The notes under the pieces: generated by a model
Seen by the model: the letters and a program-made list of their open reading frames with translations, nothing else
Told to the model about the DNA's origin: nothing
The model's database searches: none
Translations under genes and position numbers: made by a program
Assembly (NCBI GenBank): GCA_947623805.1
Contig: CANQHZ010000007.1
Coordinates: 1-63,210 of the forward strand
Length of the DNA: 63,210 nucleotides
DNA from: an uncultured Lachnospiraceae bacterium
Lineage (GTDB): Bacteria > Bacillota > Clostridia > Lachnospirales > Lachnospiraceae
Direction of reading: 5' to 3'
Part shown: piece by piece, positions 18,942-27,800 of the stretch
How positions within the stretch are numbered: the first letter of the stretch is position 1
Layout of the letters: each line of letters starts with the position of its first letter

Positions 18942-20126
18942 ATGGCCATTAGGGAGAGATTGTCTGGAAATGAGGCTGTGGCGTATGCGATTAAGCAGAT
19001 TAATCCGGATGTGATGCCGGCATTTCCGATTACGCCGTCTACGGAGATACCGCAGTATGTGGCAAATTACATAGCAAACGGCGAGATAGATACGGAGTTT
19101 ATACATGTGGAGAGTGAACATAGTGCGATGAGTGCGACTGTGGGGGCGTCGGCAGCGGGTGCGAGGGCTGTGACGGCGACTTCATCATGTGGCATGGCGC
19201 TTATGTGGGAGGAGCTTTATGTGGCGGCGTCAAACAGGCTGCCTATAGTGCTGGCTCTTGTAAACAGGGCGCTTTCGGGGCCGATAAATATTAATGCGGA
19301 CCATTCGGACAGTATGGGCGCGAGGGATTCTGGTTGGATTCAGATTTATGCGGAGTCAAATCAGGAGGTGTATGATAATTATATTCAGGCGTTTCCGATT
19401 GCGGAAAACAAAAAAGTGCATCTTCCTGTGATGGTATGTCAGGACGGCTTTATTACAAGCCATGGTGTGGAGAACATTATGCTTATCGAAGATGATAAGG
19501 TTAAGGCGTTTGTGGGCGAGTATGAACCTGAACACTATCTTTTAAATGCTGACGAGCGCATTGCAGTGGGACCGTATGCTGTATCAAATTATTATATGGA
19601 AACAAAGCGCGGACAGCGTGAGGCTATGCTGAATGCGCGCGAGGTCATTCTTGAAGTGGCGGAAAAATTCGAGAAAATGACGGGGCGGAAATACGGTTTC
19701 TTTGAGGAATATCGTATGGAAGATGCCGAGTATGCGGTAGTAATCATAGGCTCTGCGGCAGGTACGTGTAAGGCGGCGATAGAGCATATCAGAAGTACCA
19801 CTGGGAAAAAGGTCGGTCTTATCAAAATAAGGGTATTCAGGCCGTTTCCGGAGGAGGAGATAGCACGCGCCCTTGCCAATGTCAAGGCTGTGGCGATTAT
19901 GGACAGAAGCGAGATGTTTGCGGGCACGAGCGGACCGCTTGGCGCGGAAGTGCGTGCGGCAATGTATCAGGCGCATGCCAAGGCGGAGGTCGTAAATTAT
20001 TTCTACGGACTTGGCGGCAGGGATATCACTGTTTCTGATTTTGAAAGAGTATATGAAAATCTTGAAAAGATGGCTGAAACACATACGGTTATCGGAATGT
20101 ATGATTATATAGGATTGCGTGAATAA
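18942..20126 (+). CDS. porA: 2-oxoacid (pyruvate):ferredoxin oxidoreductase, alpha subunit
   Basis: A 394-residue alpha subunit containing the pyrimidine-binding domain and the 2-oxoacid pocket. FPITPSTEIPQYVANYI near the start, the catalytic-type EHSAMSATVGASAAGARA stretch (Glu-His), and the PorA hallmark NADHSDSMGARDSGWIQ are all visible. The last favours pyruvate over branched-chain acids (inference from PorA sequences). The C-terminal domain has VGLIKIRVFRPFPEEE and MDRSEMFAG. AAAGGAGAAAG precedes the ATG. It partners with porB 50 bp downstream. Confidence 0.93.
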   Translation: MAIRERLSGNEAVAYAIKQINPDVMPAFPITPSTEIPQYVANYIANGEIDTEFIHVESEHSAMSATVGASAAGARAVTATSSCGMALMWEELYVAASNRLPIVLALVNRALSGPININADHSDSMGARDSGWIQIYAESNQEVYDNYIQAFPIAENKKVHLPVMVCQDGFITSHGVENIMLIEDDKVKAFVGEYEPEHYLLNADERIAVGPYAVSNYYMETKRGQREAMLNAREVILEVAEKFEKMTGRKYGFFEEYRMEDAEYAVVIIGSAAGTCKAAIEHIRSTTGKKVGLIKIRVFRPFPEEEIARALANVKAVAIMDRSEMFAGTSGPLGAEVRAAMYQAHAKAEVVNYFYGLGGRDITVSDFERVYENLEKMAETHTVIGMYDYIGLRE

Positions 20127-20150
20127 TAGCGTTTTTCGTTATGATTTATA

Positions 20151-20164
20151 GCCGCTAAAGCGGC
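20151..20164 (+). other. Short GC hairpin before the porB ribosome site
   Basis: A perfect 6-bp stem GCCGCT/AGCGGC with AA between, ending 3 bp before the ATGGAGG that holds the porB ribosome site. It may influence porB translation or processing of the porA-porB mRNA (inference). Confidence 0.45.
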
Positions 20165-20176
20165 ATGGAGGATAGT

Positions 20177-21124
20177 ATGGAACAGGTTTGGGAAAAAGCA
20201 TATGATTTTAAGAAAGTTTTGAGTAAGCCTGAGCGTCTTGCGGGCGGGCATAGGATGTGCGCGGGATGTGGCGGTACAGTTACTGTGCGGACTGTGTTAA
20301 GAGCATTGGAGGAGGGCGACAGGGCTGTAATCGGAAATGCGACAGGCTGCCTTGAGGTTTCCTCGTTTATGTATCCTTATACGGCATATGAGGACAGTTA
20401 CATACACAACGCGTTTGAAAACGCGGGCGCGACGCTTTCAGGCGTTGAAACCGCTTATAATGTGCTTAAGAAAAAAGGCAAAATAAAGGAAAACTTTAAG
20501 TTTATTACTTTTGGCGGTGACGGCGGCACATATGATATAGGCTTTCAGTCATTATCAGGGGCAATGGAGCGCGGTCACGACATGGTGTATGTGTGCTATG
20601 ATAACGGCGCGTATATGAATACCGGTACGCAGCGTTCATCTGCCACGCCGCAGTATGCCGATACTACTACAACTCCCGCAGGAAAGGTTTCGGCGGGGAA
20701 AGTTCAGGTGCGTAAGGATTTGGCAGCTATCATAGCGGAGCATCACGTACCGTATGTGGGGCAAAGTACATTTACGGCAAATTTCAAGGACTTGTATACA
20801 AAGGCGCAGAAAGCGATTTATACGCCTGGCCCCGCTTTCTTAAATGTAATGTCACCGTGTCCGAGGGGCTGGGGATATGAGCCGAGCGAGATGATGAATA
20901 TTTGCAAGCTTGCGATAGATACCTGCTACTGGACAATGTTTGAAGTGATTGACGGCAAATGGGTACTTAATTATGAGCCAAAGAATAAGCTGCCGATAGA
21001 GGACTTTTTAAGGCCGCAGAGACGCTTTAAGCATCTTTTCAAAAAGGAGAATGAGGAGCTTATACCGCTGTTCCAGGCAGAGGTTGACAAGCGCTGGGAG
21101 GAGCTCAGGAATAGGTGCGAGTAG
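20177..21124 (+). CDS. porB: 2-oxoacid (pyruvate):ferredoxin oxidoreductase, beta subunit
   Basis: A 315-residue beta subunit binding thiamine pyrophosphate and one 4Fe-4S cluster. The start at 20177 has GGAGGATAGT upstream; the ATG at 20165 would place this ribosome site inside the gene. Cluster cysteines appear in HRMCAGCGGT and ATGCLEVSS. The TPP motif is GGDGGTYDIGFQSLSGA followed by YVCYDNGAYMNTGTQ (GDG...N). The PCPRGW motif follows. The length is normal for PorB. It ends the operon, and the next coding frame begins 60 bp later. Confidence 0.93.
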   Translation: MEQVWEKAYDFKKVLSKPERLAGGHRMCAGCGGTVTVRTVLRALEEGDRAVIGNATGCLEVSSFMYPYTAYEDSYIHNAFENAGATLSGVETAYNVLKKKGKIKENFKFITFGGDGGTYDIGFQSLSGAMERGHDMVYVCYDNGAYMNTGTQRSSATPQYADTTTTPAGKVSAGKVQVRKDLAAIIAEHHVPYVGQSTFTANFKDLYTKAQKAIYTPGPAFLNVMSPCPRGWGYEPSEMMNICKLAIDTCYWTMFEVIDGKWVLNYEPKNKLPIEDFLRPQRRFKHLFKKENEELIPLFQAEVDKRWEELRNRCE

Positions 21125-21183
21125 GTATAGACATCGGGGTGTCAGGCAGAATATTTGATGATATTAATAGGATGAGGCAAAAT

Positions 21184-22377
21184 ATGAATAAAAAATTTAT
21201 TTTTGCGACATTGATTTTTACTCTTGTATTTGGCTATGGCATAACTGCATATGCGCAGCCTGAGATGATGTCGGACGGTACTGTTTTTGACGCTGAATAT
21301 TATGCGGCGGCATATCCCGATGTGGCGGCTGCGGTGGGACATGATAAGGAAGCCTTGTATCTGCATTATACTACTTTCGGAAAATCAGAGGGTCGTTTGG
21401 CGACTAATCCGGATGACGCCGAAAAGGTGGCAAAAATGCAGTCAGAAATCAAGACAGTTACGATATCTTTTGCGGGAGACTGTACATTGGGCGGCTACAA
21501 GGGGCAGGGCAGAGGGAACCAATGGCGTGATTACTACGAGCTGTATGGCAATGATTATTTCTTTAAAAATGTAAAGGAAATTTTTGAAAATGATGATATT
21601 ACGTTTGTAAATCTTGAGGGCGCGCTGACACAACATGAGCAGGTTGTTGAAAAGACATATCCAATCAAGGGCGAGCCAGAGCACGTAGGAGCCTTGCTTA
21701 GCGGCTCGATAGAGGCTGTAAGCATGGCAAACAATCACACATATGACTGCGGGCAGTCAGGCTATGATTCGTGCAGACAGTTATTGACTGACAATGGCAT
21801 TGCATACTGTGGCGGGACGCAAACATGTACTTTGGAGCGAAACGGCGTGAAAGTGGGCTTTATAGGGCTTAACTGTCTGGGAAACAGCGTCAGTTCATTG
21901 ACGGGCAGCCTAAAAAGACTTACAGCGGATTTGCGGGGCAATGGGTGCAGCATTATTTGTGTTATGTTCCATGGCGGAATTGAGGGCGAATATGAAAGCA
22001 ACGCTGCAACGGAGGCATTTGCGCATAGCGCTGTGGATTGCGGAGCCGATATTGTTATCGGTGCACACCCTCATGTGGTACAGGGCATTGAGATATATAA
22101 CGGAAAGGTTATCTGCTATAGCTTAGGCAATTTCAGTTTTGGAGCAAACAGAAATCCGCAGGATAAAGACACATTTATATTTCAGCAGACATTTATGGTA
22201 GGAAACGACGGTAAGGCGTTTTACGGTAAAAGCAATGTAATTCCATGCAAAATATCGTCTACGGACACAAAGAATGATTACTGTCCGACGCCTCAGACGG
22301 GAGCAGAGTATGACCGCATAATGCAGAAGTTGGAAAGAAGCAGCAGAAAATATTCTGTAAGTTATTTTGATATGTAA
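21184..22377 (+). CDS. Secreted CapA-like metallophosphatase-fold protein
   Basis: A 397-residue protein from the ATG at 21184 (MNKKFIFATLIF), which begins a clear signal peptide ending about AYA (residue 22). A 45-residue module FDAEYYAAAYPDVAAAVG...HYTTFGKSEGR follows, a repeat unit often found in clostridial surface proteins. The rest is a CapA/PgsA-type calcineurin-like fold: ISFAGDCTLGG, VNLEGALT, MANNHTYDCG, MFHGGIEGEY and GAHPHVVQGIE with SLGNFSFG. CapA proteins act in poly-gamma-glutamate capsule synthesis, but no capB/capC is here, so the substrate is unknown. It ends at a terminator. Confidence 0.85.
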   Translation: MNKKFIFATLIFTLVFGYGITAYAQPEMMSDGTVFDAEYYAAAYPDVAAAVGHDKEALYLHYTTFGKSEGRLATNPDDAEKVAKMQSEIKTVTISFAGDCTLGGYKGQGRGNQWRDYYELYGNDYFFKNVKEIFENDDITFVNLEGALTQHEQVVEKTYPIKGEPEHVGALLSGSIEAVSMANNHTYDCGQSGYDSCRQLLTDNGIAYCGGTQTCTLERNGVKVGFIGLNCLGNSVSSLTGSLKRLTADLRGNGCSIICVMFHGGIEGEYESNAATEAFAHSAVDCGADIVIGAHPHVVQGIEIYNGKVICYSLGNFSFGANRNPQDKDTFIFQQTFMVGNDGKAFYGKSNVIPCKISSTDTKNDYCPTPQTGAEYDRIMQKLERSSRKYSVSYFDM

Positions 22378-22388
22378 ATAATAAAATC

Positions 22389-22443
22389 AAAAAGGTCTGA
22401 GCTTTGTAAAAAAGTTTCGGACCTTTTTACAAAACTCAGACCT
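22389..22443. terminator. Bidirectional terminator with two overlapping hairpins
   Basis: Hairpin 1 pairs 22389-22399 with 22418-22428 (AAAAAGGTCTG/CGGACCTTTTT, one G.T). Hairpin 2 pairs 22393-22411 with 22425-22443 over 19 bp with one mismatch. The two cannot form together. The element separates convergent genes. Confidence 0.8.
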
Positions 22444-22469
22444 GTAAAATCATGAAAGCGGCTGAATGA

Positions 22470-23183
22470 TTACGATGTGAGCGAAGCCTCAAATTCCTGT
22501 CTGGCAGCCTCTATCTCAGCCTGTTTTTTTGCTTCGTCTTCTGCGGCCTCGCGCATGAGACGTTCATATATGGCGTTTGCCTCTTTTATTATCTCGTCCT
22601 GTTCGGGCGGGAGCACTACCTCTTTTGTGTTTCTGGAGCTGTATATTGAGCTGCTACTGGCACTTTGGACGGGTGCAAAATTTTGCACGCCGCCGGATAT
22701 CAGCGAATCGACATTGCCTTGATTGCTTGATATGCTTAAGATAGCATCGAGAGCTGCCTGAGTATCGGCATCTACGGGTTTCTGACCGTACAGTCCTGAA
22801 TATGAACCTGTGGTGGCATTATATGCGGAGCTGTCCTCTATTGACATATCGGATGCTGCCATATCTGCTGCCGAAGCCTCAGCTTCTTTTTGTTCGAGTG
22901 CGAGCCGTTCTTCTTCGGCTTCAATGCGCAGAGCTTCTTCTTTTTCTTCGGGAGAAGGCCATATACGGAATACTTCGGGATTATATGTAACTAACCACCA
23001 TTTTATCACATGGGGATAATATCTCTTGAAAAAACAAGCTGTGGCAACGTCCGTCATCTGATTACACCATCTTTCACACATATATATACCTATTTTAACA
23101 TATATCGGCAAAAATCCATAGACCAAAAAGAATATTTGTATAAATTTTATAAAAATTTTCCACAATTCCGATGTTTTTTTCAT
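22470..23183 (-). CDS. Membrane-anchored coiled-coil protein, unknown
   Basis: A 237-residue protein. One or two hydrophobic stretches at the N-terminus (about 8-36, IFIKFIQIFFLVYGFLPIYV) are followed by an aromatic/basic juxtamembrane part. A low-complexity region rich in Glu/Ala/Ser and a C-terminal helical charged segment (about 195-235, likely coiled coil) complete it. I recognise no family. The start is uncertain: the ATG at 23183 lacks a good ribosome site, and a later Met (MCERW) is possible but would lose the membrane helix. Confidence 0.5.
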   Translation of the reverse strand: MKKTSELWKIFIKFIQIFFLVYGFLPIYVKIGIYMCERWCNQMTDVATACFFKRYYPHVIKWWLVTYNPEVFRIWPSPEEKEEALRIEAEEERLALEQKEAEASAADMAASDMSIEDSSAYNATTGSYSGLYGQKPVDADTQAALDAILSISSNQGNVDSLISGGVQNFAPVQSASSSSIYSSRNTKEVVLPPEQDEIIKEANAIYERLMREAAEDEAKKQAEIEAARQEFEASLTS

Positions 23184-23272
23184 GTGCGCGGTAATAAGGA
23201 TTATGTGTTAAGTCAAGCTGTGCGAGGAATTGTAAATTAAAAATAAAAACAATGATAATAATATAAATTGAA

Positions 23273-23300
23273 TTGACAATATGAAAAACTATGTTATAGT
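23273..23300 (+). promoter_or_regulatory. Sigma-A promoter upstream of clpB
   Basis: Perfect TTGACA (23273-23278), 16-bp spacer, TATAGT (23295-23300). The transcript would carry palindromic repeat copy A in its 240-nt leader. No CIRCE and no clear CtsR direct repeat is seen, so how clpB is heat-induced here is unclear. Confidence 0.75.
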
Positions 23301-23370
23301 AGATATAGAACAGATGAAACAATGACAACTTTATATTTCCTTGATTTTAAAATTGAGGGATATGTATTAG

Positions 23371-23511
23371 GTGTTGCGAAAGGTTTTCTAAGCCGGCCGA
23401 ATTTAGTCAAAATATATAAAAAATCGGCTAGGTGCAGCAAGCTGCAAGACGCCGCTTATTTTATATATTTTGACTAAATTCTATGTTGTCGAATAGAGTT
23501 TCGCAAATGCC
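23371..23511 (+). repeat. Palindromic MITE-like repeat family 1, copy A
   Basis: Core arms GAATTTAGTCAAAATATATA and its complement, ending TGACTAAATTC, enclose CGGC...GCCG and an inner TGCAGC/GCTGCA hairpin. Terminal inverted ends are TTGCGAAA (left) and TTTCGCAA (right). It lies in the clpB leader, between promoter and gene. Confidence 0.85.
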
Positions 23512-23546
23512 TGGAGAGATTTATTGTAAAGAAAAGGAGGATAGTT

Positions 23547-26135
23547 ATGAACATACAGAAATTTACGCAGAAATCAATGGAGGCGGTTAATGCTTGTGAG
23601 AAGATTGCTATGGAATATGGCAATCAGGAGCTTGAGCAGGAGCATTTGCTTTATGCTCTGCTTACGATTGATGACAGTCTGATATTAAAGCTTACGGAGA
23701 AAATGGAGATAAACAGCTCATATTTTTTGGAGCGCGTGCAAAAGGCGCTTGAAAAGAGGGTGAAGGTTCAGGGGGGGCAGCCTTATGTTGGGCAGTATCT
23801 TAATAAGGTGCTTATAAACGCTGAGGATGAGGCGAAGCGTATGGGCGACGAGTATGTGTCGGTTGAGCATCTTTTCCTTGCGATGCTTCAAAATCCGAAT
23901 AAGGAGATAAAGGAGATTTTCAGGGAATACGGCATTACTAGGGAGCGTTTTTTGAAGGCGCTTTCTGAGGTGCGGGGTAATCAGCGTGTCACGAGTGATA
24001 ATCCGGAGGCGACGTACGATACGCTTGAAAAATACGGGCAGGATTTGGTGGAGAGGGCGAGAAATCAAAAACTTGACCCTGTAATCGGCAGGGATAATGA
24101 GATAAGGAACATTATTCGTATACTTTCCAGGAAGACGAAGAACAATCCTGTGCTGATAGGCGAGCCGGGCGTCGGTAAGACGGCTGTTGTGGAAGGGCTT
24201 GCGCAGCGTATTGTGAGGGGCGATGTGCCGCAGGGGCTTAAAGACAAGAAGGTATTTTCGCTTGATATGGGCGCGCTTGTGGCGGGGGCGAAGTACCGCG
24301 GAGAGTTTGAGGAGCGCCTTAAGGCTGTGCTGGAAGATGTGAAAAACAGTGACGGTCAGATTATACTTTTCATAGACGAGTTGCACACTATAGTCGGCGC
24401 GGGCAAGAGCGAGGGCGCGATGGACGCGGGAAATATGCTTAAGCCAATGCTTGCAAGAGGCGAGCTGCACTGCATAGGCGCGACTACGCTTGACGAGTAC
24501 AGACAGTATATTGAAAAAGACCCAGCTCTGGAGCGGCGTTTCCAGCCAGTGATGGTTGACGAGCCGACTGTGGAGGATACAATCAGCATTTTGAGAGGGT
24601 TAAAGGAGCGCTACGAGGTATTTCACGGCGTAAAGATAATGGACAATGCGCTCGTGAGCGCGGCTGTGCTATCAAACAGGTATATTTCGGACAGATTCCT
24701 GCCCGATAAGGCGATAGACTTGGTTGACGAGGCGTGCGCTATGATAAAGACGGAGCTTGATTCGCTCCCCGCCGAGCTTGACGAGCTGCAGAGGCGCATT
24801 ATGCAGATGGAGATAGAGGTCGCCGCCCTCAAAAAAGAGGAGGACCATTTAAGCCAGGAAAGGCTTGAGGCGCTGCAGGCTGAGCTTGCGGGGCAAAAGG
24901 AGGAGTTTGCCAACAGGAAAGCTCAGTGGGACAATGAGAAGGCGTGCGTTGAGCGTCTTTCAAAGCTCAGGGAGGACATAGAGGAGTTAAACAATCAGAT
25001 ACAGATAGCGCAGCGTGAGGGCAATCTCGAAAAGGCGGCGGAGCTAAGCTATGGAAAGCTGCCGGAGCTTAAGCGTCAGCTTGAGGCTGAGGAGCAGCAG
25101 GTAAACGCGCGTGAAATGTCGCTTGTGCATGAGAGCGTTTCTGAGGAGGAAATCGCAAAGATTATATCGCGCTGGACGGGTATTCCCGTGGCAAAGCTCA
25201 ATGAGAGCGAGCGCAGCAAGACGCTTCATCTTGACGAGGAGCTGCACAAGAGGGTTATCGGACAAAATGAAGGCGTCACCAAAGTGACAGAGGCGATAAT
25301 ACGCTCAAAGGCGGGCATAAAAGACCCTGAAAAACCGATTGGCTCGTTCCTGTTTCTCGGGCCTACAGGTGTGGGCAAGACTGAGCTTGCCAAAGCGCTG
25401 GCGGCGTCGCTCTTTGATGATGAGACAAATATGGTGCGAATTGATATGAGCGAATATATGGAGAAACATTCCGTATCAAGGCTTATCGGAGCGCCTCCCG
25501 GATATGTCGGCTATGACGAGGGCGGGCAGCTTACGGAGGCAGTGCGCAGAAAGCCTTACAGCGTAGTGCTTTTTGATGAGGTCGAGAAAGCTCACCCTGA
25601 TGTGTTCAATATCCTTTTGCAGGTGCTTGATGACGGGCGCATCACGGATTCGCAGGGGCGCACTGTGGATTTTAAAAACACGATACTGATAATGACTTCA
25701 AATATAGGAGCGCATTATCTTCTGGAGGGCATAGATGCCAATGGCGAGATAGAGCAGTCTGCGCAGGATATGGTTATGGGCGAGCTGAGGAACCATTTCA
25801 GACCTGAGTTTTTGAACCGCCTTGATGAGATAATAATGTTTAAGCCGCTTACAAAGGACAATATCGGAGGCATTATCAAGCTTATCCTGAATGACATTAA
25901 TGCAAGGCTTGCCGACAGGGAGCTTAGCATAGAGATAGACGAGCAGGCGCAGCGGTTTATTGTGGAAAACGGTTACGACCCTGTATACGGTGCAAGGCCG
26001 CTGAAACGTTATATCCAGAAATATGTGGAGACGCTTGCCGCGAAGTTGATACTTTCGGAGGAGGTAAGGATGGGCGATACCATACTGATAGAGCTTGATG
26101 CTGATAAGCAGGAGTTGACGGCGCGGCGGAAGTAA
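23547..26135 (+). CDS. clpB: ATP-dependent disaggregase ClpB
   Basis: An 862-residue Hsp100 chaperone that rescues aggregated proteins with DnaK. It has an N-terminal double Clp-N domain (about 1-145) and a first AAA+ module with Walker [14 protein letters not shown] and Walker [10 protein letters not shown]. The middle coiled-coil region (about 400-525, e.g. [18 protein letters not shown]) distinguishes ClpB from ClpC/ClpA. The second AAA+ module has [14 protein letters not shown] and [17 protein letters not shown], and a C-terminal arginine-rich helix closes it. Length and motifs are complete. The ribosome site is AAAGGAGGATAGTT. It ends at a strong terminator. Confidence 0.97.
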   Translation: MNIQKFTQKSMEAVNACEKIAMEYGNQELEQEHLLYALLTIDDSLILKLTEKMEINSSYFLERVQKALEKRVKVQGGQPYVGQYLNKVLINAEDEAKRMGDEYVSVEHLFLAMLQNPNKEIKEIFREYGITRERFLKALSEVRGNQRVTSDNPEATYDTLEKYGQDLVERARNQKLDPVIGRDNEIRNIIRILSRKTKNNPVLIGEPGVGKTAVVEGLAQRIVRGDVPQGLKDKKVFSLDMGALVAGAKYRGEFEERLKAVLEDVKNSDGQIILFIDELHTIVGAGKSEGAMDAGNMLKPMLARGELHCIGATTLDEYRQYIEKDPALERRFQPVMVDEPTVEDTISILRGLKERYEVFHGVKIMDNALVSAAVLSNRYISDRFLPDKAIDLVDEACAMIKTELDSLPAELDELQRRIMQMEIEVAALKKEEDHLSQERLEALQAELAGQKEEFANRKAQWDNEKACVERLSKLREDIEELNNQIQIAQREGNLEKAAELSYGKLPELKRQLEAEEQQVNAREMSLVHESVSEEEIAKIISRWTGIPVAKLNESERSKTLHLDEELHKRVIGQNEGVTKVTEAIIRSKAGIKDPEKPIGSFLFLGPTGVGKTELAKALAASLFDDETNMVRIDMSEYMEKHSVSRLIGAPPGYVGYDEGGQLTEAVRRKPYSVVLFDEVEKAHPDVFNILLQVLDDGRITDSQGRTVDFKNTILIMTSNIGAHYLLEGIDANGEIEQSAQDMVMGELRNHFRPEFLNRLDEIIMFKPLTKDNIGGIIKLILNDINARLADRELSIEIDEQAQRFIVENGYDPVYGARPLKRYIQKYVETLAAKLILSEEVRMGDTILIELDADKQELTARRK

Positions 26136-26147
26136 TGATGGATTTTG

Positions 26148-26183
26148 AAAAACGCACTTGCGGGGATTGCAGGTGCGTTTTTT
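26148..26183 (+). terminator. Terminator of clpB
   Basis: A 14-bp stem (26148-26161 with 26169-26182, one G.T pair), a 7-nt loop and a T run that forms the right arm. It starts 12 bp after the clpB stop. Confidence 0.9.
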
Positions 26184-26365
26184 GTATGCTTTGACTTTGA
26201 TATGTGGCCGTAGCATATGAAATTTTATTGTAATTTACCTCATATTTTAGTAAGTGAATTAATATTTTTTATGTTTGAATATAGATAATGATGTTACCAT
26301 ATCTAAACAAAATTTTAAAAAGTTGTATTAATTTTGACATTTCAGCATTTATTTTTGCTAAATGC
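26184..26365. other. AT-rich spacer without recognised features
   Basis: About 180 bp of AT-rich sequence between the clpB terminator and the next promoter. I see no gene, repeat or strong hairpin in it. Confidence 0.5.
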
Positions 26366-26394
26366 TTGTCAAAAATCTGTTGTTTTGTTAGAAT
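26366..26394 (+). promoter_or_regulatory. Promoter of the Rpn-family gene
   Basis: TTGTCA (26366-26371), 17-bp spacer, TAGAAT (26389-26394). The leader is about 230 nt before the Rpn-family start and contains a coupled small open frame. Confidence 0.7.
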
Positions 26395-26560
26395 GGAAAA
26401 TGCAGCAGACAGCGTAGGTCTGATGCGCAATCTAAATTTCGCAAATGGATACAGGCTTTAATTTTCTGAAAATTTCAAGCACAAAATCCCAGCAAATAAA
26501 CGATAAAAAATAATATAGCGAAGTTATCATAGTTTATGAAGAAAGCGAGGAGGACAAAAT

Positions 26561-26635
26561 TTGGCATCAAAACACAGGCAGGCTATTGTAAAACTTATTA
26601 AAACATCATATAATAAAGGCAGGCAGGGCATATGA
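26561..26635 (+). CDS. Possible 24-residue leader peptide coupled to the Rpn-family gene
   Basis: An open frame of 24 codons starting at TTG, with a strong AGGAGG (26548-26553) 7 bp upstream and a basic product beginning MASKHRQAIVKLIK. Its stop TGA overlaps the ATG of the Rpn gene (ATGA at 26632-26635). The Rpn start has only a weak site of its own, so its translation may depend on ribosomes finishing this peptide. It could instead be a remnant of an older N-terminus. Confidence 0.4.
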   Translation: MASKHRQAIVKLIKTSYNKGRQGI

Positions 26636-27444
26636 AAATAAAGAAATTTGAGGAGCTGACATTTGCCGACAGGTTTATCTTTTTCAAGGTAATGCAGGAC
26701 GCGGATATATGCAAGAGGCTGCTTGAAATTATTTTAAATATCGAAATTGACTATATCAAGTATCTTGAGGGTGAAAAAACTATTGAGTCGGCATATGCTG
26801 CAAAGAGCATACGTCTGGACATATATGTGAAGGACGGTAATGGCACAGCATATAATGTGGAAATGCAGACGGCGTATATGCTTAATCTGCCGCCTAGAAG
26901 CCGCTATTACCAGAGCATAATCGATGCAGAATTGCTTGAAAAGGGTACTCCATATGAAAGCCTTGGCAAAAGCTTTGTTATATTCATATGCCTATCGGAT
27001 ATTTTTCACAGGGGACGTCACATTTATACTTTTGAGAACAGATGTATTGAGGACACGGGGCTTGCTTTGGGTGACGGCACAAGGAAGATATTCCTCAATC
27101 CGTACTCAGATATGGACGATGTCACGTCCGAGCTTGCAAATTTTTTGAAGTATCTCGCTACAGGCGAGGCGGTTGACAATTTCACGGAAAGGCTGGTGAA
27201 TGCAGTGGAAACAGCAAAAAGAAATCCGCGGCTGATGGTAGAATACATGTCGTATTACGCAGACCAGGAAGACCGCAAGGCGGAGCAGGAGAGAGTACGA
27301 AAGGAAGCACGTATGGAAGCTAAGGCAGAGATTATAGTCCAGATGCTCAAAGGTGGTCTTAGCTATGAGGATATTGCAAAAATATTAAGCATATCAACTG
27401 ACGAGGTAAAAGAAATGGAAGGCTTTGCACCGACAAATATTTGA
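26632..27444 (+). CDS. Rpn-family PD-(D/E)XK nuclease / transposase-like protein
   Basis: A 270-residue protein of the PD-(D/E)XK nuclease family (Rpn, formerly 'transposase_31'). The N-terminus FADRFIFFKVMQDADICKRL is characteristic. The active site lies in IRLDIYVKDGNGTAYNVEMQ (Asp...Glu-x-Gln, about 61-80), and a YYQSIIDAELLEKG helix follows. The C-terminus has a charged helix (EDRKAEQERVRKEARMEAKA) and a short HTH-like tail (LSYEDIAKILSISTDEVKEM). Rpn proteins cut DNA and promote RecA-independent recombination, and they are often expanded in gut bacteria. No flanking inverted repeats were found, so it does not look like a mobile insertion sequence in itself. Confidence 0.85.
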   Translation: MKIKKFEELTFADRFIFFKVMQDADICKRLLEIILNIEIDYIKYLEGEKTIESAYAAKSIRLDIYVKDGNGTAYNVEMQTAYMLNLPPRSRYYQSIIDAELLEKGTPYESLGKSFVIFICLSDIFHRGRHIYTFENRCIEDTGLALGDGTRKIFLNPYSDMDDVTSELANFLKYLATGEAVDNFTERLVNAVETAKRNPRLMVEYMSYYADQEDRKAEQERVRKEARMEAKAEIIVQMLKGGLSYEDIAKILSISTDEVKEMEGFAPTNI

Positions 27445-27694
27445 TAGGTTTTTGGCTGGTTTACAAATTTAGATGTACTACAGCTTGGCGGAAAATTTGT
27501 TGTGGTAAATCTTTCATTTGGTAAAATGAGAAGAGAATGTAACCTTCAGCCGTTTTGAGGAAAAAATTCATAAAGTGCATTTTGATTATCTATGGAGTGT
27601 GCTTTGAGCTGCGGTTGAGCATGATGATAAAAAATAACACGAATTATTTTATAAAGGTGTCTGTAAATAAGCGGGCATCTTTTTTTGTGCCTTT
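27445..27694. other. Spacer before the Pho box, no gene seen
   Basis: About 250 bp after the Rpn-family gene. An open frame of 73 codons starts at 27555 but has no ribosome site and an implausible composition. I see no terminator of standard form. Confidence 0.45.
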
Positions 27695-27754
27695 TTTACA
27701 TAGATTTTACAATACTGCGGTAATAGATTTAACACACGGATTTTATCATATAAC
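27695..27754 (+). promoter_or_regulatory. Pho box and promoter of pstS
   Basis: Tandem half-sites with helical phasing: TTTACA (27695), TTTACA (27706), a degenerate GCGGTA (27717) and TTAACA (27729), spaced 11, 11 and 12 bp. This matches the PhoP direct-repeat pattern TT(A/T/C)ACA of Firmicutes. A -10-like TATAAC is at 27749-27754, about 45 bp before the pstS start. The cognate regulator is probably the PhoB-like protein encoded at 32.5 kb. Confidence 0.7.
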
Positions 27755-27800
27755 CATAGCCGGCAAGGCTAAATAAAAACAAAGTGAATAAAGGAGAATT

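Noticed and set aside
20127-20176. Rho-independent terminator between porA and porB.
   Set aside because: The GCCGCT/AGCGGC hairpin has no T tract and the genes encode subunits of one enzyme.
26632-27444. Insertion sequence carrying the Rpn-like gene.
   Set aside because: No terminal inverted repeats or target duplications were found around the gene.
27555-27776. 73-codon open frame upstream of pstS.
   Set aside because: It has no ribosome site, a low-complexity hydrophobic/basic product, and overlaps the Pho box.
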